Assembly (NCBI GenBank): GCA_964017045.1
Contig: OZ024809.1
Location: 14,204,307-14,268,306, forward strand
DNA: 64,000 bases
Reading direction: 5' to 3'
DNA from: Omphiscola glabra
Lineage: Eukaryota > Mollusca > Gastropoda > Lymnaeidae
In this document: positions 1 to 12,783 of the stretch, one piece after another
Layout: every line of letters starts with the position of its first letter
Numbering within the stretch: the stretch's first letter is position 1
Translations under genes and position numbers: made by a program
Notes under the pieces: generated by a model
Database searches by the model: none
What the model was told of the DNA's origin: nothing
What the model saw: only the letters and a program-made list of their open reading frames with translations

Positions 1-499
1 TAAATACAACATTTTACCTTTATCTGGCAAGCCCTACATTTTAATTTTATCTGGCAAGCCGTCCTTGTCCAGGAGATGATAAAGTTATAGAACAAGGGGT
101 AGCCAGACCTGTAGTAACTGAGATCCATTTTAAAATAAAAAAAGTTGGTGAGAGCGGCATTGAAGCACTATGAGTCACGACCCCAGTTGCAATGAAAAAT
201 TCCTTTTGTGATTTATTTTTAAAAAAATTACTTTTTATTCGAATTTAAACATTTCAATTGTTTCAGTTTTAACCCTAATCGTATGTTGAAGAAATATATG
301 CGTTACAGTTACACGATTGAAGAAATATATGCGTTACAGTTACACAATTAACAAATATTTAAATATGTAAAATTTATAATAGAAACATACTGCGTCTGCA
401 TATACACTCATAATTATAGTGAACATTAATTGTTATGATTCTGCTGAGAAGCCTTTGAACTAGCAAGTTTCTTTAAATCTGGTTGGTAGCTAGTAGTTG

Positions 500-622
500 T
501 GGTGCAAAGAAGTTCTGTCAAACGAAAAGTTTTAATTTCATAAAATGTTCGCGAGCCGCAATGTGAACACAGAAGAGCCGCATCCGCCTCGCGAGCCGCG
601 GTTTGGCCACCGTTGTCATAGA
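500..622. mobile_element. hAT terminus relic
   Basis: CGAGCCGCGGTTTGGCCACC near 592-611 and a nearby GCGAGCCGC repeat resemble termini of hAT elements. No matching second end. Confidence 0.35.
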
Positions 623-1248
623 ACATTTAATAGTCAGTTGATAATGACATTATTATTGAACTAGTACTTTACCGCGTCAAAAATTATGTCCGTTTTCATG
701 TCAAAATTCGATATTACCTACTAACAAAGAGGGAGAGAGAGAAATAAAAACGCATCCTTTTTTGTAAAATGGGGGAATAAAATTTTAAGGGGACGCAACT
801 GTCTTTCCTGAAAATGTTTCGCTGTTCAAAAGTTGTCTTTCTTGCTTCAAGGGTTAATTTTATGTTTGATGCGTTCCTTTTTTTCGGGGTTGACCTCAAT
901 TTGTTTTACGGTACTCATTTTCTATTTTGTTCATGAACTGTTCATTTGTTGGGAGACGCTGCTTCATGAAAGGAACGCTACTGCAAACCCTCGAACACAC
1001 AACACTATTCCCATGGTTGTCTCTCTTAATTTTAGCGATAGAAGACCATACGACGGGTTGTTACTCTAAACCCGTTCTGACAAAAGTGGATTAAATAGAC
1101 ACGAACTATCTGTGTCGATATAACAATATATATATATTAAGTTTTAATAATAATTTTACATGTCACATAAGTAAATGTTTCGGCACATGCCTTCATCGGT
1201 ACAACACGAATGTTTTGAACCGCACTAAAGCTAGTCCCATGGCCCATG

Positions 1249-1912
1249 GGAAGGGGAGTGTGGCTAGAGCGAAGCTAAAATATCCTAGCAGGGTGGCTAG
1301 AGTGACACTAGAATATCCTAGCAGGGTGGCTAGCGTGACACTAGAATACTCTAGCAGGGTGGATACAGTGACACTAGAATACTCTAGCAGGGTGGGTACA
1401 GTGACACTAGAATACTCTAGCAGGGTGGGTACAGTGACACTAGAATACTCTAGCAGGGTGGGTACAGTGACACTAGAATACTCTAGCAGGGTGGATACAG
1501 TGACACTAGAATACTCTAGCAGGGTGGATACAGTGACACTAGAATACACTAGCAGGGTGGATACAGTGACACTAGAATACTCCAGCAGGGTGGATACAGT
1601 GACACTAGAATACTCCAGCAGGGTGGATACAGTGACACTAGAATACTCCAGCAGGGTGGAATACAGTGACACTAGAATACTCTAGCAGGGTGGGTACAGT
1701 GACACTAGAATATCCTAGCAGGGTGGCTAGCGTGACACTAGAATACTCTAGCAGGGTGGATACAGTGATACTAGAATACTCTCGCAGGGTGGGTACGTTG
1801 ACACTAGAATATCCTAGCAGGGTGGGTACAGTGACACTAGAATACTCTAGCAGGGTGGGTACAGTGACACTAGAATATCCTAGCAGGGTGGATACAGTGA
1901 CACTAGAATAGC
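1249..1912. repeat. Minisatellite, 33 bp x about 20
   Basis: Unit GTGACACTAGAATACTCTAG followed by CAGGGTGGATACA. The unit is a multiple of three, so long false ORFs exist on both strands. Confidence 0.95.
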
Positions 1913-4900
1913 ATAGCATTTACGAATGTCATGGTCTTAAATGTGTTTCGTTTAATTCACAATGGCAAACTGTAAATGGCCTAAATTTCTCAAGTAAAAA
2001 CTGTATTTCGTAAGCTAAATAGCACGGCTGTCTACTCTTAATAATACATTTCTAAAATTTAATCCAATCCCCCAAAAAACTAATAATAAATTTCATTTAA
2101 TGATACTGAGTTATTTGGTGTGCATACTTTGTATACAATTACTTGTTGTCTTTAGCAGTTTACCAGTGAACAAAGGGAACAATAAGGCATTTATTAGGCT
2201 GCTATGTAGTGTTCTAAATGGTTAAACTCTCGCATGTGCCTAAGAGGGTGGGATGGGGGGCAATAACACCCCCCCCCCCCATTTTGTTAACGCTTCAGTC
2301 ATTTATGGTACTGTTACTACATGAACGGAAGACGTTTATTGTGTAAGTGTGAGCTAACCCGGAAATGAAACGATCCACGAAGGTCGGATATTCCATCACC
2401 CGCGGGAACTCACCCCCTACCCCAGCGCCTCCACAAATCCCCCCCCCCCCTTCTCAGAACCCGCTGTCAGGAAGCACCTGTAGTATAACAGGTTGCAGCA
2501 AAAAACCATCTTCCCAAACGATTGTGTGCCATCTCAGACCCCGGCTAGGCATGACAGATCGACATGACGACCAGGGGTAATTGCTCTCTATCGACTGTCA
2601 TCCAGCCCTACGTCTTTGTACAGCCGCGTGCCGTCACAGAGGGGATGCGGCCTGCTCACATAGACACATTCTAGCACTCGCGCACACAACTGTTAAATTG
2701 GCCTGCACGGGGAGAGCGAGTCGACGTAAGTCAAGGATCGAAGTTGGTTTTACCCCCTCAAGGAAATGGAGGTTAGTTACTGAAGCGGAAGGGAATAAAA
2801 AAAACCCACAAGATTCTTGTGTTCAAGAATTTTAACTGTGGCGAAATGTTAACATGTTAAGTACATTTATAGATATGTTTTTTGTTGTTTTTTTTTTAAA
2901 AAGTTTTTTTTTTTTTTTACAATATTTTGTTTTGTTAATCGAGATTAATTTTTTAAACATTTTAAATGACTTTAATAATTAGGTCAAAGTGTTGTAACAG
3001 GTAAATGTTTAACAAAAATAACGTGTGTTAACTTTAATGCCTACAAATTTCAAGTTATGTGAACATTTCAAAGTGTGTTTAAAAGTAAACCCATTGTAAT
3101 GGCCAACTGCTCGCTACGGCTTAGAAACATGAAAATTGGAAATCTACCCTTGGTTGTAACTCACACATGACGACTCGGCGCCATGGCGTGTGTTAGTGTG
3201 TTGTTTTCGTTGGAATATATATCCCCAAACTTACACATTTTTACTGTTAGATTCGAACTTTTAGGGATTTAACAATATTTTTTTGTTTAAATATCGAAAA
3301 TCTATTTACATCCCTTCAGACAGAGCCTCCGGCGCAGGGCTGCCAAACGGGACCTGAAATGACTGTCCGTTATATCCGCAAGAACTGGAAATTGTCCGCT
3401 TATAGCACATTTAGTTAATCCGCCCGACCCACCTATTCCTTTAAAAGCTTTACCATTATCCACAAACAAGTTCCCTTTATTTTCATTAACTTTATCCAGC
3501 AAACGTCTTCCCCATTCGCTTCTGGATATGTCCGCAATATTCTAATGTTGAAATAGATAATCCTTCATAAATTGGAGGATTAGCATGGGCTACATTTTAA
3601 AAAAAAAACTTTTAGAATCCACATCCATCGATTTGACAATGTATAAGTGAGGTTATACACTAATTGTTTTACCGTTTGCTCGCCGAAGAAGACAGCTTGC
3701 CGACACGCTCGTGGTTGTTTTGCTGCGGCCTTTTTCTCCAGGTTTTCCCACACTTTGTTTCGCTCATTTCCTTTTGCCCCGCCTCAAAAAAACGCTTTCC
3801 GTTTTTTTTTTCAAGCCAAAACGAAATTTATATATTGTAGGGCCTCTGGAAATATATCTTCTTTCGTTGATTTTGTACGAATGAGACATTATTTATTTTT
3901 CCGTATAGGGAAGCTTGTGCTCAACCTGGCAGTGCTCATTTTAAACATTACTTTGCGCTAATGCAGTTGTTTTCGATTTTCTAATAGCTTTTTCCCTCTT
4001 CTTTGTGGCTGTTATTTTTTTTAGTACGGATAAAGGCAGAGCCGGGTGCCGACCAGGATACCTTAGAAATAGTGAGTAATAGCACACCCGGCACATACCC
4101 GGACCCGGCAAAAAAACGTAACCGGGGGGGGGGGGAGTTATCTTCTCATTTTTTATTATGTGTTGAACCCAAATGGGAAGAAAGGGATAGTACCTGTATA
4201 GAACCAGTACATCTTTTTTTTTTTTTTTTTTTACCCAACGTTTTGTAAATTTTACCTGAATTAAATAACTAATAATAGAAAACTGACCAGCAACTGGTTA
4301 AAAACTAAATGTTATAAGCTACATGAAACTGCAAGGCACTGAAATTAAAAACGTACTTGCTGCTAATTTTGTGTAATTATTTGAGGTGGGTTTTTGTGGG
4401 TAAAATGTGCATTTTTTTTTTTTTTGCGTAGTTGAATTTTTACTTTAAAATGGAAATATTATTTACAGTGATATATTGTTACTACACTCTTGACTACAGG
4501 ACAGCTCAATAATATTAAAACAAAACTATGATTCCTTCCGTAGATATCAGAAGTGTCTTTTCATTTTAAAAAATGCATTACATAAGAATTTATTTTTTTC
4601 TTTTCTTTGCTCCCCCCCCCCCCCACAACCCCTCAACAAACGTACAAGTTCACAGCTTTTACATTAAACTGTGTGAATTTATCAAAAGTTTTGGGGGATT
4701 GGCTGACAGAGCCCCCTCGACTTAACGCTCCACCCTTCTAAGCCCTTATTTCTACCCCCCGCCCCCCCCAACCGGATCAAAATGACAACACCATGTTATC
4801 TACAAATTAAATAACCCCTAAAAACAAAGTCTTTTTGTATAAATTCTTTATAAAAAAAAATATTATTGAGCAATTGGGGGTGGGGCTGAAAATTTGACAA

Positions 4901-5489
4901 AACATTCATGCAAGTAACGCACTTAATAATAATCCAAAATAGTGCTCTCCCCTCCCCCCCCCCCTTTTTTTTTTTCCTCCAGGCTCGTAACCAAACAACT
5001 TTTTTTTTTTTCCCACGCTCCTGAACTATATTAATATTTTAATTCCTATCCGCTTTTAAACAGCAGATTTATTTCATCAATAATTTAGAAAAAAAAAAAA
5101 ACAAGAGTTAATATTAAGACATAACGCACTTGCGATATTAAAAAAAAAATTAAAAAATCTCATTTTGCGCAGAAATCGGGCATTTCATTTTATCTTCCCT
5201 TTTAAAAACATTAAAGAACATTTAATTTTAATGACATTAATATTTAACTAATACTTTACCCCGTTGAGGCTGAAAATTTGAAAAAAAAAAAATTGTGTCG
5301 TCATCAGCATCGAGTCTATGTGCCAGGTGTCGGCTCGATAGGTTTACGGGAAGTGTCGTCTGCAGATTTAGCCACCCAGCCAGCCGCCCACGAACAACAT
5401 CGAAGTTAATATAAAGGATTTTTTAAAAACTCTGTCCCGCCCCCCCCCCCTTTTTTTTTTCCTCAACACATGTTTCTAAATTTTAAGGT
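1913..5489. other. No gene seen; low-complexity intergenic sequence
   Basis: Many C, T and A homopolymers and short chance ORFs without splice support. It contains the foldback fragment at 3688-3770. Nothing else recognised. Confidence 0.6.
3688..3770 (+). mobile_element. Fragment related to the foldback element
   Basis: Shares TTGCCGACACGCTCGT, CCAGGTTTTCCCA and TTTGTTTCGCTCATTTCC with the right arm of 16926-17202. Confidence 0.65.
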
Positions 5490-5566
5490 ATAATTCTGGT
5501 TGTGGGTCGCCATAACTTGGCAAGTGTTATAAACGGGTCGAGTCACTAAAAAGCTTGAGAACCGCT
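5490..5566 (-). mobile_element. hAT terminus relic
   Basis: The reverse complement begins CAGCGGTTCTCAAGC and contains GTGACTCGACCC. Only one end is recognisable. Confidence 0.45.
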
Positions 5567-5626
5567 GGTTTGGGATCATATTATCAAACTATTATTGCTT
5601 TGTTTGAAGTTTTCAACTTCGATGCC

Positions 5627-5785
5627 TTGGAGATTGCTACTGGTTCTATACATGGCCACTGGTTCTATACATGGCTACTGGTTCTATACATGGCTACTGG
5701 TTCTATACATGGCTACTGGTTCTATACATGGCTACTGGTTCTATACATGGCTACTGGTTCCTTTCATGGCTACTGGTTCTATACA
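5627..5785. repeat. Minisatellite, 19 bp x about 8
   Basis: Unit TGGTTCTATACATGGCTAC. Confidence 0.95.
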
Positions 5786-6007
5786 TGCACTTTTCACTTC
5801 TTCTCATTGTGTGGAACACATTATAGAAAATGAGAAGATAATTCTTTTTGTGCAACACCCGGACCCAAACTCGGACCTACCGGGTATTTCCCAACCGGGT
5901 GTTAAAGAAAACCCGCACACGTCACAGTCCTAGTATTGACAAGTTTGCGCCTAGGAAAAAAAAACTGGTTGTTGCCAGGGTTTTCTCATCACTTCCTACG
6001 GGGGCGC

Positions 6008-6608
6008 CGCTAGCTCTATAGGTATTGACGGCCATTTAACTACGATGCCATGATACCCGCTAGCTCTGTTGGTATTGACGGCCATTTAACTACGATGCCA
6101 TTATACCCGCTAGCTCTGTTGGTATTGACGGCCATTTAACTACGATGCCATGATACCCGCTAGCTCTGTTGGTATTGGCGGCCATTTAACGACGATGACA
6201 TGATACCTGCTAGCTCTATAGGTATTGACGGCCATTTAACGACGATGACATGATACCCGCTAGCTCTGTAGGTATTGACGGCCATTTAACGACGATGCCA
6301 TGATACCCGCTAGCTCTGTAGGTATTGACGGCCATTTAACGACGATGCCATGATACCCGCTAGCTCTGTAGGTATTGACGGCCATTTAACGACGATGCCA
6401 TGATACCCGCTAGCTCTGTAGGTATTGACGGCCATTTAACGACGATGCCATGATATCCGCTAGCTCTGTTGGTATTGACGGCCATTTAACGACGATGCCA
6501 TGATACCCGCTAGCTCTGTTGGTATTGACGGCCATTTAACGACGATGCCATGATACCCGCTAGCTCTGTTGGTATTGACGGCCATTTAACTGCGATGCCA
6601 TGATACCC
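6008..6608. repeat. Minisatellite, 50 bp x about 12
   Basis: Unit contains GCTAGCTCTGTAGGTATTGA and CGGCCATTTAACGACGATGC. Ends just before a GC-rich, TATA-containing stretch. Confidence 0.95.
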
Positions 6609-6640
6609 GTATGTATCCGATAATCGACACACGGCGCGCA

Positions 6641-6720
6641 CGCGAGGCACGTGATCAACACACCGGCTGTATAAAAGGTACTTAGTTTATAATTGACCTC
6701 GGTCTCCATAAGCTACACAC
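6641..6720 (+). promoter_or_regulatory. Promoter-like stretch (E-box and TATA box)
   Basis: A CpG-rich segment with CACGTG at 6648-6653 and TATAAAAGG from 6670, just after the 50-bp minisatellite. No downstream coding exon was identified, so this is only a composition-based candidate. Confidence 0.25.
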
Positions 6721-7214
6721 GGTTCACTTCCGCTAAAAGTCAAATGCTGTAATTACCCGTCATTATTATGATACAATTTCTTAAATCCTCGTCAATAAAT
6801 TTAAAAAAAAAAAAAATCATTACTGTTTTGTCTGTTGGGGGAAAAAAAGGGGTGGGGGTGGGAGGAAACAACAGTAGTATGATTTGTTTCGTTTCGTTGA
6901 ATGAAAATTGACGTTATTTTTGTATTTATTGGATTATATCGTCAGTGGAGGTATTTCTTAATAAGCCAAGAAAAAAATGCTTTTAAAAAATGGATATTAA
7001 TAAATTTATTTTAATCTGTAAATAATTTCTCGATGCAATAAATACACGTATCATAGAATCTTACGTGAAAAAAAAATAATGGCTTTGCTATGCGTGGCTA
7101 GGTTTCAAACCATGTCATGGTAAGTCTTAAGGAATCTTATCTATCGTCTTAGTGTTGCTTCACAAATTATTTCCATTTATATCTTTTTTTAAAAATTATT
7201 ATTTTGAGCTCATT

Positions 7215-7375
7215 CAGTGGCATAGGAAGGGGGTGCGGAAGGGCCGTCCGCCCCTGGTGGCATTTTTTTTTTTATTTATATGAAGGGGCGGTATTTGTGG
7301 TCAGCTGTAAATTTTGTTCATAGAAGGGGGCGACAAGAGTTTTGGTCCTCCCCGGGTGACATTAAACCCACTGAC
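7215..7375. mobile_element. Probable hAT MITE, imperfect
   Basis: Starts CAGTGGCATAGGAAGG and contains GGGTGCGG and CCGGGTGACAT. The right flank TGCTCATT resembles the left flank AGCTCATT, but the right end is 2 nt off. It contains a poly-T run. Confidence 0.45.
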
Positions 7376-7401
7376 TGCTCATTACACTTCTTACATTCTC
7401 T

Positions 7402-7402
7402 G

Positions 7403-7436
<34 letters not shown>
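7402..7436. repeat. CT microsatellite
   Basis: Uninterrupted CT dinucleotides. Confidence 0.97.
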
Positions 7437-7438
<2 letters not shown>

Positions 7439-7554
7439 AAGGTACATAGCTCGGTGGCAGTCTCAAGCAGTGCTACGTACACTAATGACTTAACGTGTGC
7501 CAACAGAGTGTTGTGCCAACACAGAGCGGTGTTTAAATAGACCATTCTGTATAT

Positions 7555-8270
7555 TATAGGTCCGCGCTGCGACCGAGGCAGCGTCTCCGAGGAAACTTTG
7601 GGGCGCCCACATGGCGTGGCGAACTAGTAGGGTGGACTTGTACACCCGAAACCAAAAACCCCGACTCCCAACGTAACGAGAGTAGCAAAGTCGTAACATG
7701 ATTACTTGTTGCCGTTGATGGATATGAGGCTTGGATGGCACACAAGGACATGTATGGTACATGCCGGAATTAAAAGTAGCACCTACAAGGCTACCGACTT
7801 TGACTTTTTACAGTGGGAAGTAAAAGCAGAGACAGGGTAGGGATCATTATTACAAATTTCCGCAAATGGATATGAGGCAAGAGGCGAAGATGGAAACCTC
7901 ATGCCGATGATTCTAGATAAGCAGCCCTGAGAAAGCTGCTCCTAGGCAATCGTTTCGTCCCAGCTACTTCACAAAATAATTGCGTAGTAGAAATCCATTG
8001 TAGAAACCCTCTTATAGGGCGTCCGAGGGCTTCCCCGGGATGGGCAGGGGAAGATATTAGGACACTGATTTACCACCCCGACTCCCTGGGAGAGTCGGCT
8101 GTGGACGCTTTAAACGCAGCGTCTTTGGTCGACCAGACATCCCCGGCTGGGGGAGGTTCCTGACGTGCCACGGCAAGGTCCGGTATCGGGGGGAACTTGG
8201 TCCTTGGGCCGTGTGGGGGTGCTTTGGGGAGGGCATCAAGAGCTCGCGCTCGACGGTCCAATGAAAAATA
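7555..8270. other. GC-richer block of unknown nature
   Basis: About 700 bp richer in GC than its surroundings, with an inverted CCCCGACTCC/GGAGAGTCGG stretch near 8078-8099. No long ORF. It may be part of an unrecognised transposon. Confidence 0.35.
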
Positions 8271-8757
8271 TTTTGTTTATTATAGGTTCCAATCCTATTT
8301 TGGACTCGTGACCACCCCACCCCACCCCCACACACATTTTCATACAAGAAAAGTGACCTGAGAGCCCCCCACAATTTTTTTTTTAAAGTTAATATTTTTT
8401 AAGACTAAAAACATCGACGGTTAATTCAGTATTATGAACTTTATCTTTAACGAGTGGAAGATTAACATTTTCTTAGAAATCTTTATATTTTATTGTTGAT
8501 TGTTGCAGTTGGTGACTCCTCGTCCACCCCTTCCCCCCACCCCCCAGAAATCCCTACGCAACCTAATTGGGGATCACAACCCATGGGTTGGGAACTAGGG
8601 CGGTACCAAAACAAATTACTTTATGTAAGGCCCCCCACCCCCCCGGATTAAGTGACTATAGTGAGCCCCCAGGTCAGGTTTCTGTCCACATGGCATAATT
8701 TAAGGTCACTTTTATCCGCAAAAGATGCACTTATTTTCAAGGAACTCGTCACCTCGT

Positions 8758-8911
8758 CAGTGGCGTAGAAACGTAGGAGACGGAGTGGCGGTACTTTTTT
8801 CTTTACATTTATGAGCGGAATTCGAGTCCAAGTGTGGAGGTTTTGTTTCGTGGAAAGAACGTCACAAATCTTGTCCCACCCGGGGCGGCACTAATCCTAG
8901 CTACGCCTCTG
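8758..8911. mobile_element. hAT MITE (CAGTGGCGTAG family)
   Basis: Ends CAGTGGCGTAG and CTACGCCTCTG, flanked by CACCTCGT and CACCTCGC (7 of 8). Confidence 0.82.
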
Positions 8912-9059
8912 CACCTCGCACGATACATATACCCTGCCGCCCCATCAGTCAATTTTACAGTTGAATTAATTACAAATAAATCCCCCCCCCCCAAACCAAA
9001 GTGGATCACCCCGTGCGATTGTACCGTTTGTTCTACAGAGTCATGTTGTGTGAAAGTAC

Positions 9060-9180
9060 GACACGGTTGTATCTACGTACACAGTGACTACACAGCCAGG
9101 TTGTATCTATGTACACAGTGAGTACACAGCCAGGTTGTATCTATTCTATGTACACAGTGACACGGTTGTATCTATCTGCA
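9060..9180. repeat. Short array, about 35 bp x 3-4
   Basis: Repeats of GGTTGTATCTATGTACACAG with variable spacing. Confidence 0.8.
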
Positions 9181-9619
9181 AAGTCGATACAGGATACACA
9201 CACAGACCGTGTGTACATCTTCTGTCTCCACTCAAGTTCTCTGAGATTTCGATCAGTAATCTCAGACGTAAGACAAACTACAAATAACTGTCATTGAACC
9301 ACATTTAATGAGGATCAGCCGAAGTCGGGGGGAATAACTCTTAGCAACAGTTTAACCTTCATTACAGTATTTAATTACAGCGGTAGCGGTCCTTGGTTTT
9401 TTTTAACATTAAGGCACGCTCCTACGGTCATCGCGGGACATTATGGTTTACTGACAGGAAAACAAACACGACCTTTGTTTTTCCAAACATATTTTAAAGT
9501 GTATAAAAAAACAATTTAAAAAAACAAAACTTTACAACACACAACAAATTATTATGGCTTGACATGTAAATAGTTATGGTATGGCTGGAGTGAATATATA
9601 TTTGTTTTGTTTTATTTAA

Positions 9620-9764
9620 ATAATGTATGTTAATTTTTAAGTTCATGATTATGTTTGTTAAATTGTATGTACAGCGTGGTTGCGAGGTGAGCCCAGTCCT
9701 GGGGTACCGTGATATTTAAGACTACTACTATTACTACTACTAATAATAATAATAATAATAATAA
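9620..9764 (+). mobile_element. 3' end of a non-LTR element with TAA tail, copy A
   Basis: About 110 bp is shared with 30963-31081: GTTCATGATTATGTTTG, GTACAGCGTGGT, GTGAGCCCAG, GGGGTACC. It ends in a TAA microsatellite. Such a shared 3' region with a short repeated tail is typical of LINE or SINE 3' ends. A separate MITE abuts the tail at 9765. Confidence 0.65.
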
Positions 9765-9921
9765 TACCGTATTTTACGGACTATAAGACGCACTTTTTTC
9801 TTTGAAAAATTCCCTCCAAAATGTGCTTCTTAAACTCGAAATTAATATAAATATTTTTTTTTTTTAAATGCAAAAATTGCTTAGAAATTAAAGTGCGTCT
9901 TATAGTCCGTAACATACGGTA
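9765..9921. mobile_element. MITE of the TACCGTATTTTACGG family, copy 1
   Basis: Ends TACCGTATTTTACGGACTAT and ATAGTCCGTAACATACGGTA with inner GACGCAC/GTGCGTC. Inserted immediately after a TAA microsatellite tail. The family is widespread in animals; I do not assign the superfamily. Confidence 0.85.
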
Positions 9922-12783
9922 AAAATTTATTTCATGCATAATAAAAAAAAAAATAACGGCATCTAACGAGTGTTTTTTTTTCTGGGGGGGGGGGGGGGGG
10001 GCGAGGGCACCCGTGTTTACAAAATTTCTCCGCTGTGATTTGATTTTCCATAAAACGCCTTGTTTTGAAGTTTTCACCTTCAAGTTAAATGACGTCATCG
10101 TTTTTGTTGTTGTTTTTGTGGAGGCGATTCGAAGCCAATGATAGGGATGATGAAATACATACAACCTATAACCCATAATAGATGAGACGATGACATAAAG
10201 GGCTTAAAATGTATATGTAATGGTGGGGTTTTAAAGCTTAAACTACTTTAATTTTAGAAAAACCAAGAATTTTTTTCATAGATTCGAATTCGATGGGGGG
10301 ACCTTTCAGTGGCGGTTCAACTGTGTTATTCAGGTGTTCTTCGTAAACTGTAAAACAGTCCCTGGCGCCAAACTTCATATGTACGTGTGCTCAGTGCTCG
10401 GTATGATCTTTTGATAAATCAGCACCGATTGGGCCTAAAACTGATCCAGGTTATCCACATTGCAAGCTCATTGGTGCCGGATAAATTTTTTTGAAAAAGT
10501 GTGCACTCCCCACACGCACACACAAACAGGCACACACATACGCATGCGCGGATCATTAACTACATCATTATTTCGATGATGTCACATCATTTCATGTCAA
10601 TAAGTGACACCCCTTCCCTCTCCCGACCCCAAAGCACTACTCTCTCTCTCTCTCTCTCTCTCCATGCTTCTCACCCGGCACCGCTAGTCCATATTTGCTT
10701 AATAGGCTCGCGCCTGTTAGGGCGATCTTTTTTTTTTGTGTGCCAATCACGAGAACAGAGAAGATCAAAGTCTGAGATCACTACGCATCTACCCAAAAAC
10801 AAAACAGTCCCGTGTGGTGTGACGACCTACGGATCGATGCCCACACGTTGGTAGCTGGCTTCGTAGAAAGGTCAAACTTCAGCTCGTGCTGGAAGTAGCA
10901 TCATTTCTCAATTTGCGTAAAATTTTCCCGTGATGCATTTGTTGCTGAAACCCCAGCTGGCAGCGTTAATTATGTGGTGGTTCCCTGCAGACTGTGACTC
11001 TGAACAAGACAGTGGTGACTTGTTGATGTTCACCACGACCCAAGAAAGAAGACTTGAAAGCAGGGAAACGGTGGACAAATGCATTGACATCTTTCCTCTT
11101 TCCTTCCACGACGCTGCCCCTCCCCCCCCCCTTGCGCTGCCCACTTCAGCCCCTGGCACAAGGGTTGTAAGAGCTCCCGCCCCTTCGTCGTTTGTACAAA
11201 AGTGCGCAGCTCCGATGACGCTCACCCGGTCAGACTCCGCACTCATCTGGAAAACACACACGCCATGTCAGGGGTCAAGGTCAGCGACGGGCTGCCCCCC
11301 CCCCCTCAAAAAAAAAAGGTCGTTGCGGACACACTCAAGTCAACTTCCCGTAAACATAAAATTGATATTTTTTGCTGGCATCCGTCCGTCACAAGGTGAC
11401 GATGGTATGGAATTCGCAGGACGAAATCCACAAGGCCTGGGATTATTCTTATAGGATTATTAGCTGGTTCCCAACGGCAAATCGCCTCTCCCCACGCCAC
11501 TGGATGACCCCAAGGGAACATCATGTGGATGATGCAGCTTGGCACCAGTGGCGTCGCAGGAGTTGCCGGAATGTTTCATTGTATCAATGTTATCCGCCTA
11601 TCGGGACTCCATCTCCGGGTTTGAATTCAGATGAGCTGCCGTCCAAGGTTAACGAGTCCCATCCACCCGGGGTGCTGGTGGTATTTTTGCTTGGCTGGGC
11701 TTTGGCGGGGATTGAACTCCGGACCATCAGCTTGAGATTTGCTCAGTTTTGTGTGTTGAAACCTTAAGTCAGATGTGTGTCAGATGTGTGTCACTGGTGT
11801 GTCTTAATGTTTTGCCGCCTGTTCGATTGATTACAATGTTTTACGTTAAATCTGGAAAAAGATCTTCACACTGTACACACCTTTTGTCGACCTGGCACGC
11901 GTGCTGTCACGAGGATAATTTTTAAAGTTCGTCTTCATGAGATCGAGAGAGCTGAAATTTTTTCTCGTTCATCTTTATCATCTACACATTTTGTTTACAT
12001 ATAAATATTATAAATCCATTTTTAAAAACAAAATCTTTCCATTTGCTTGATGATGTTTCTTTCCACTATCGAATTTCTCCTTGCAATCATCTCTTGACGA
12101 CCAGGGGGGAGGGGGGGGCGCTCCTCTGGTCTTAAATATCAAAACAATAACGATGCATTTTTTTTTAATTTCAGTGTGATGTCACAAACCGGATATGACC
12201 TCATCTTCAGGACTGTGATGACGACGTGATCCTTTGAGCCGGACATTTTTTGGTGACATGTACTGTGACAAGTCAGCGCCTGCTTCGTTTAAACTAGACG
12301 CGCCTTTTGGAAAATTCCGAGGCTTCGGGATGCGCATTTTTATGGAATTTTACCCTCGAATCAGCCATGTTTTTTTAAGTGCCTTGATGAATAGCCTTAA
12401 GTGTTTTTTTTAATTAAAAATTTTAATTTATGAAAGAATAAATTATTAGCCTTTGTGTCCAGAAGTGTTGAATATTTTATTATCCACTCTTGATATTTTT
12501 AAATTACAAATAACATGTGTCTGGATATGTCACCAACTTCAGAATACGGATTATTTTGTCTGGATATGTCAGCGAATACTTTAAAAAAATTGTCGTATGG
12601 ATGTGTCAGAGATTCCTTTCTATAGATAACATTTCACTGGATATATCAGTCACTCTTTATAAAACGGATTATGCGTTTGTGGATATGCCATCCAATGGAA
12701 AGGAAGTATCGGAATCCCGTGTGTAAAAACATCGTCTGCGGTCTGTGCAGTATCGCCTTTATTCAATTCTAGTCGATTTCCAG
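9922..12783. other. No confident gene
   Basis: Holds a G-run, a CA-rich stretch, a CT microsatellite at about 10641-10661, the truncated SINE, and loosely repeated CTGGATATGTCAG-like motifs at about 12517-12690. The 174-codon ORF at 10930-11454 lacks recognisable domains. Confidence 0.55.
11532..11757 (-). mobile_element. Truncated copy of the tRNA-derived SINE
   Basis: The reverse complement matches 37032-37240 closely, including GAGTTCAATCCCCGCC, the GGGTGGATGGGAC segment and TAGGCGGATAACATTG. The A-box end is missing. Confidence 0.8.

Noticed and set aside
1215..1911. Long ORFs on both strands through the 33-bp array
   Set aside because: Open only because the repeat unit is a multiple of three and lacks stops; protein would be pure repeat, with no splice or homology support.
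10930..11454. 174-codon ORF
   Set aside because: Low-complexity Pro/Ala stretch over a C-run, no domain, no convincing splice sites.
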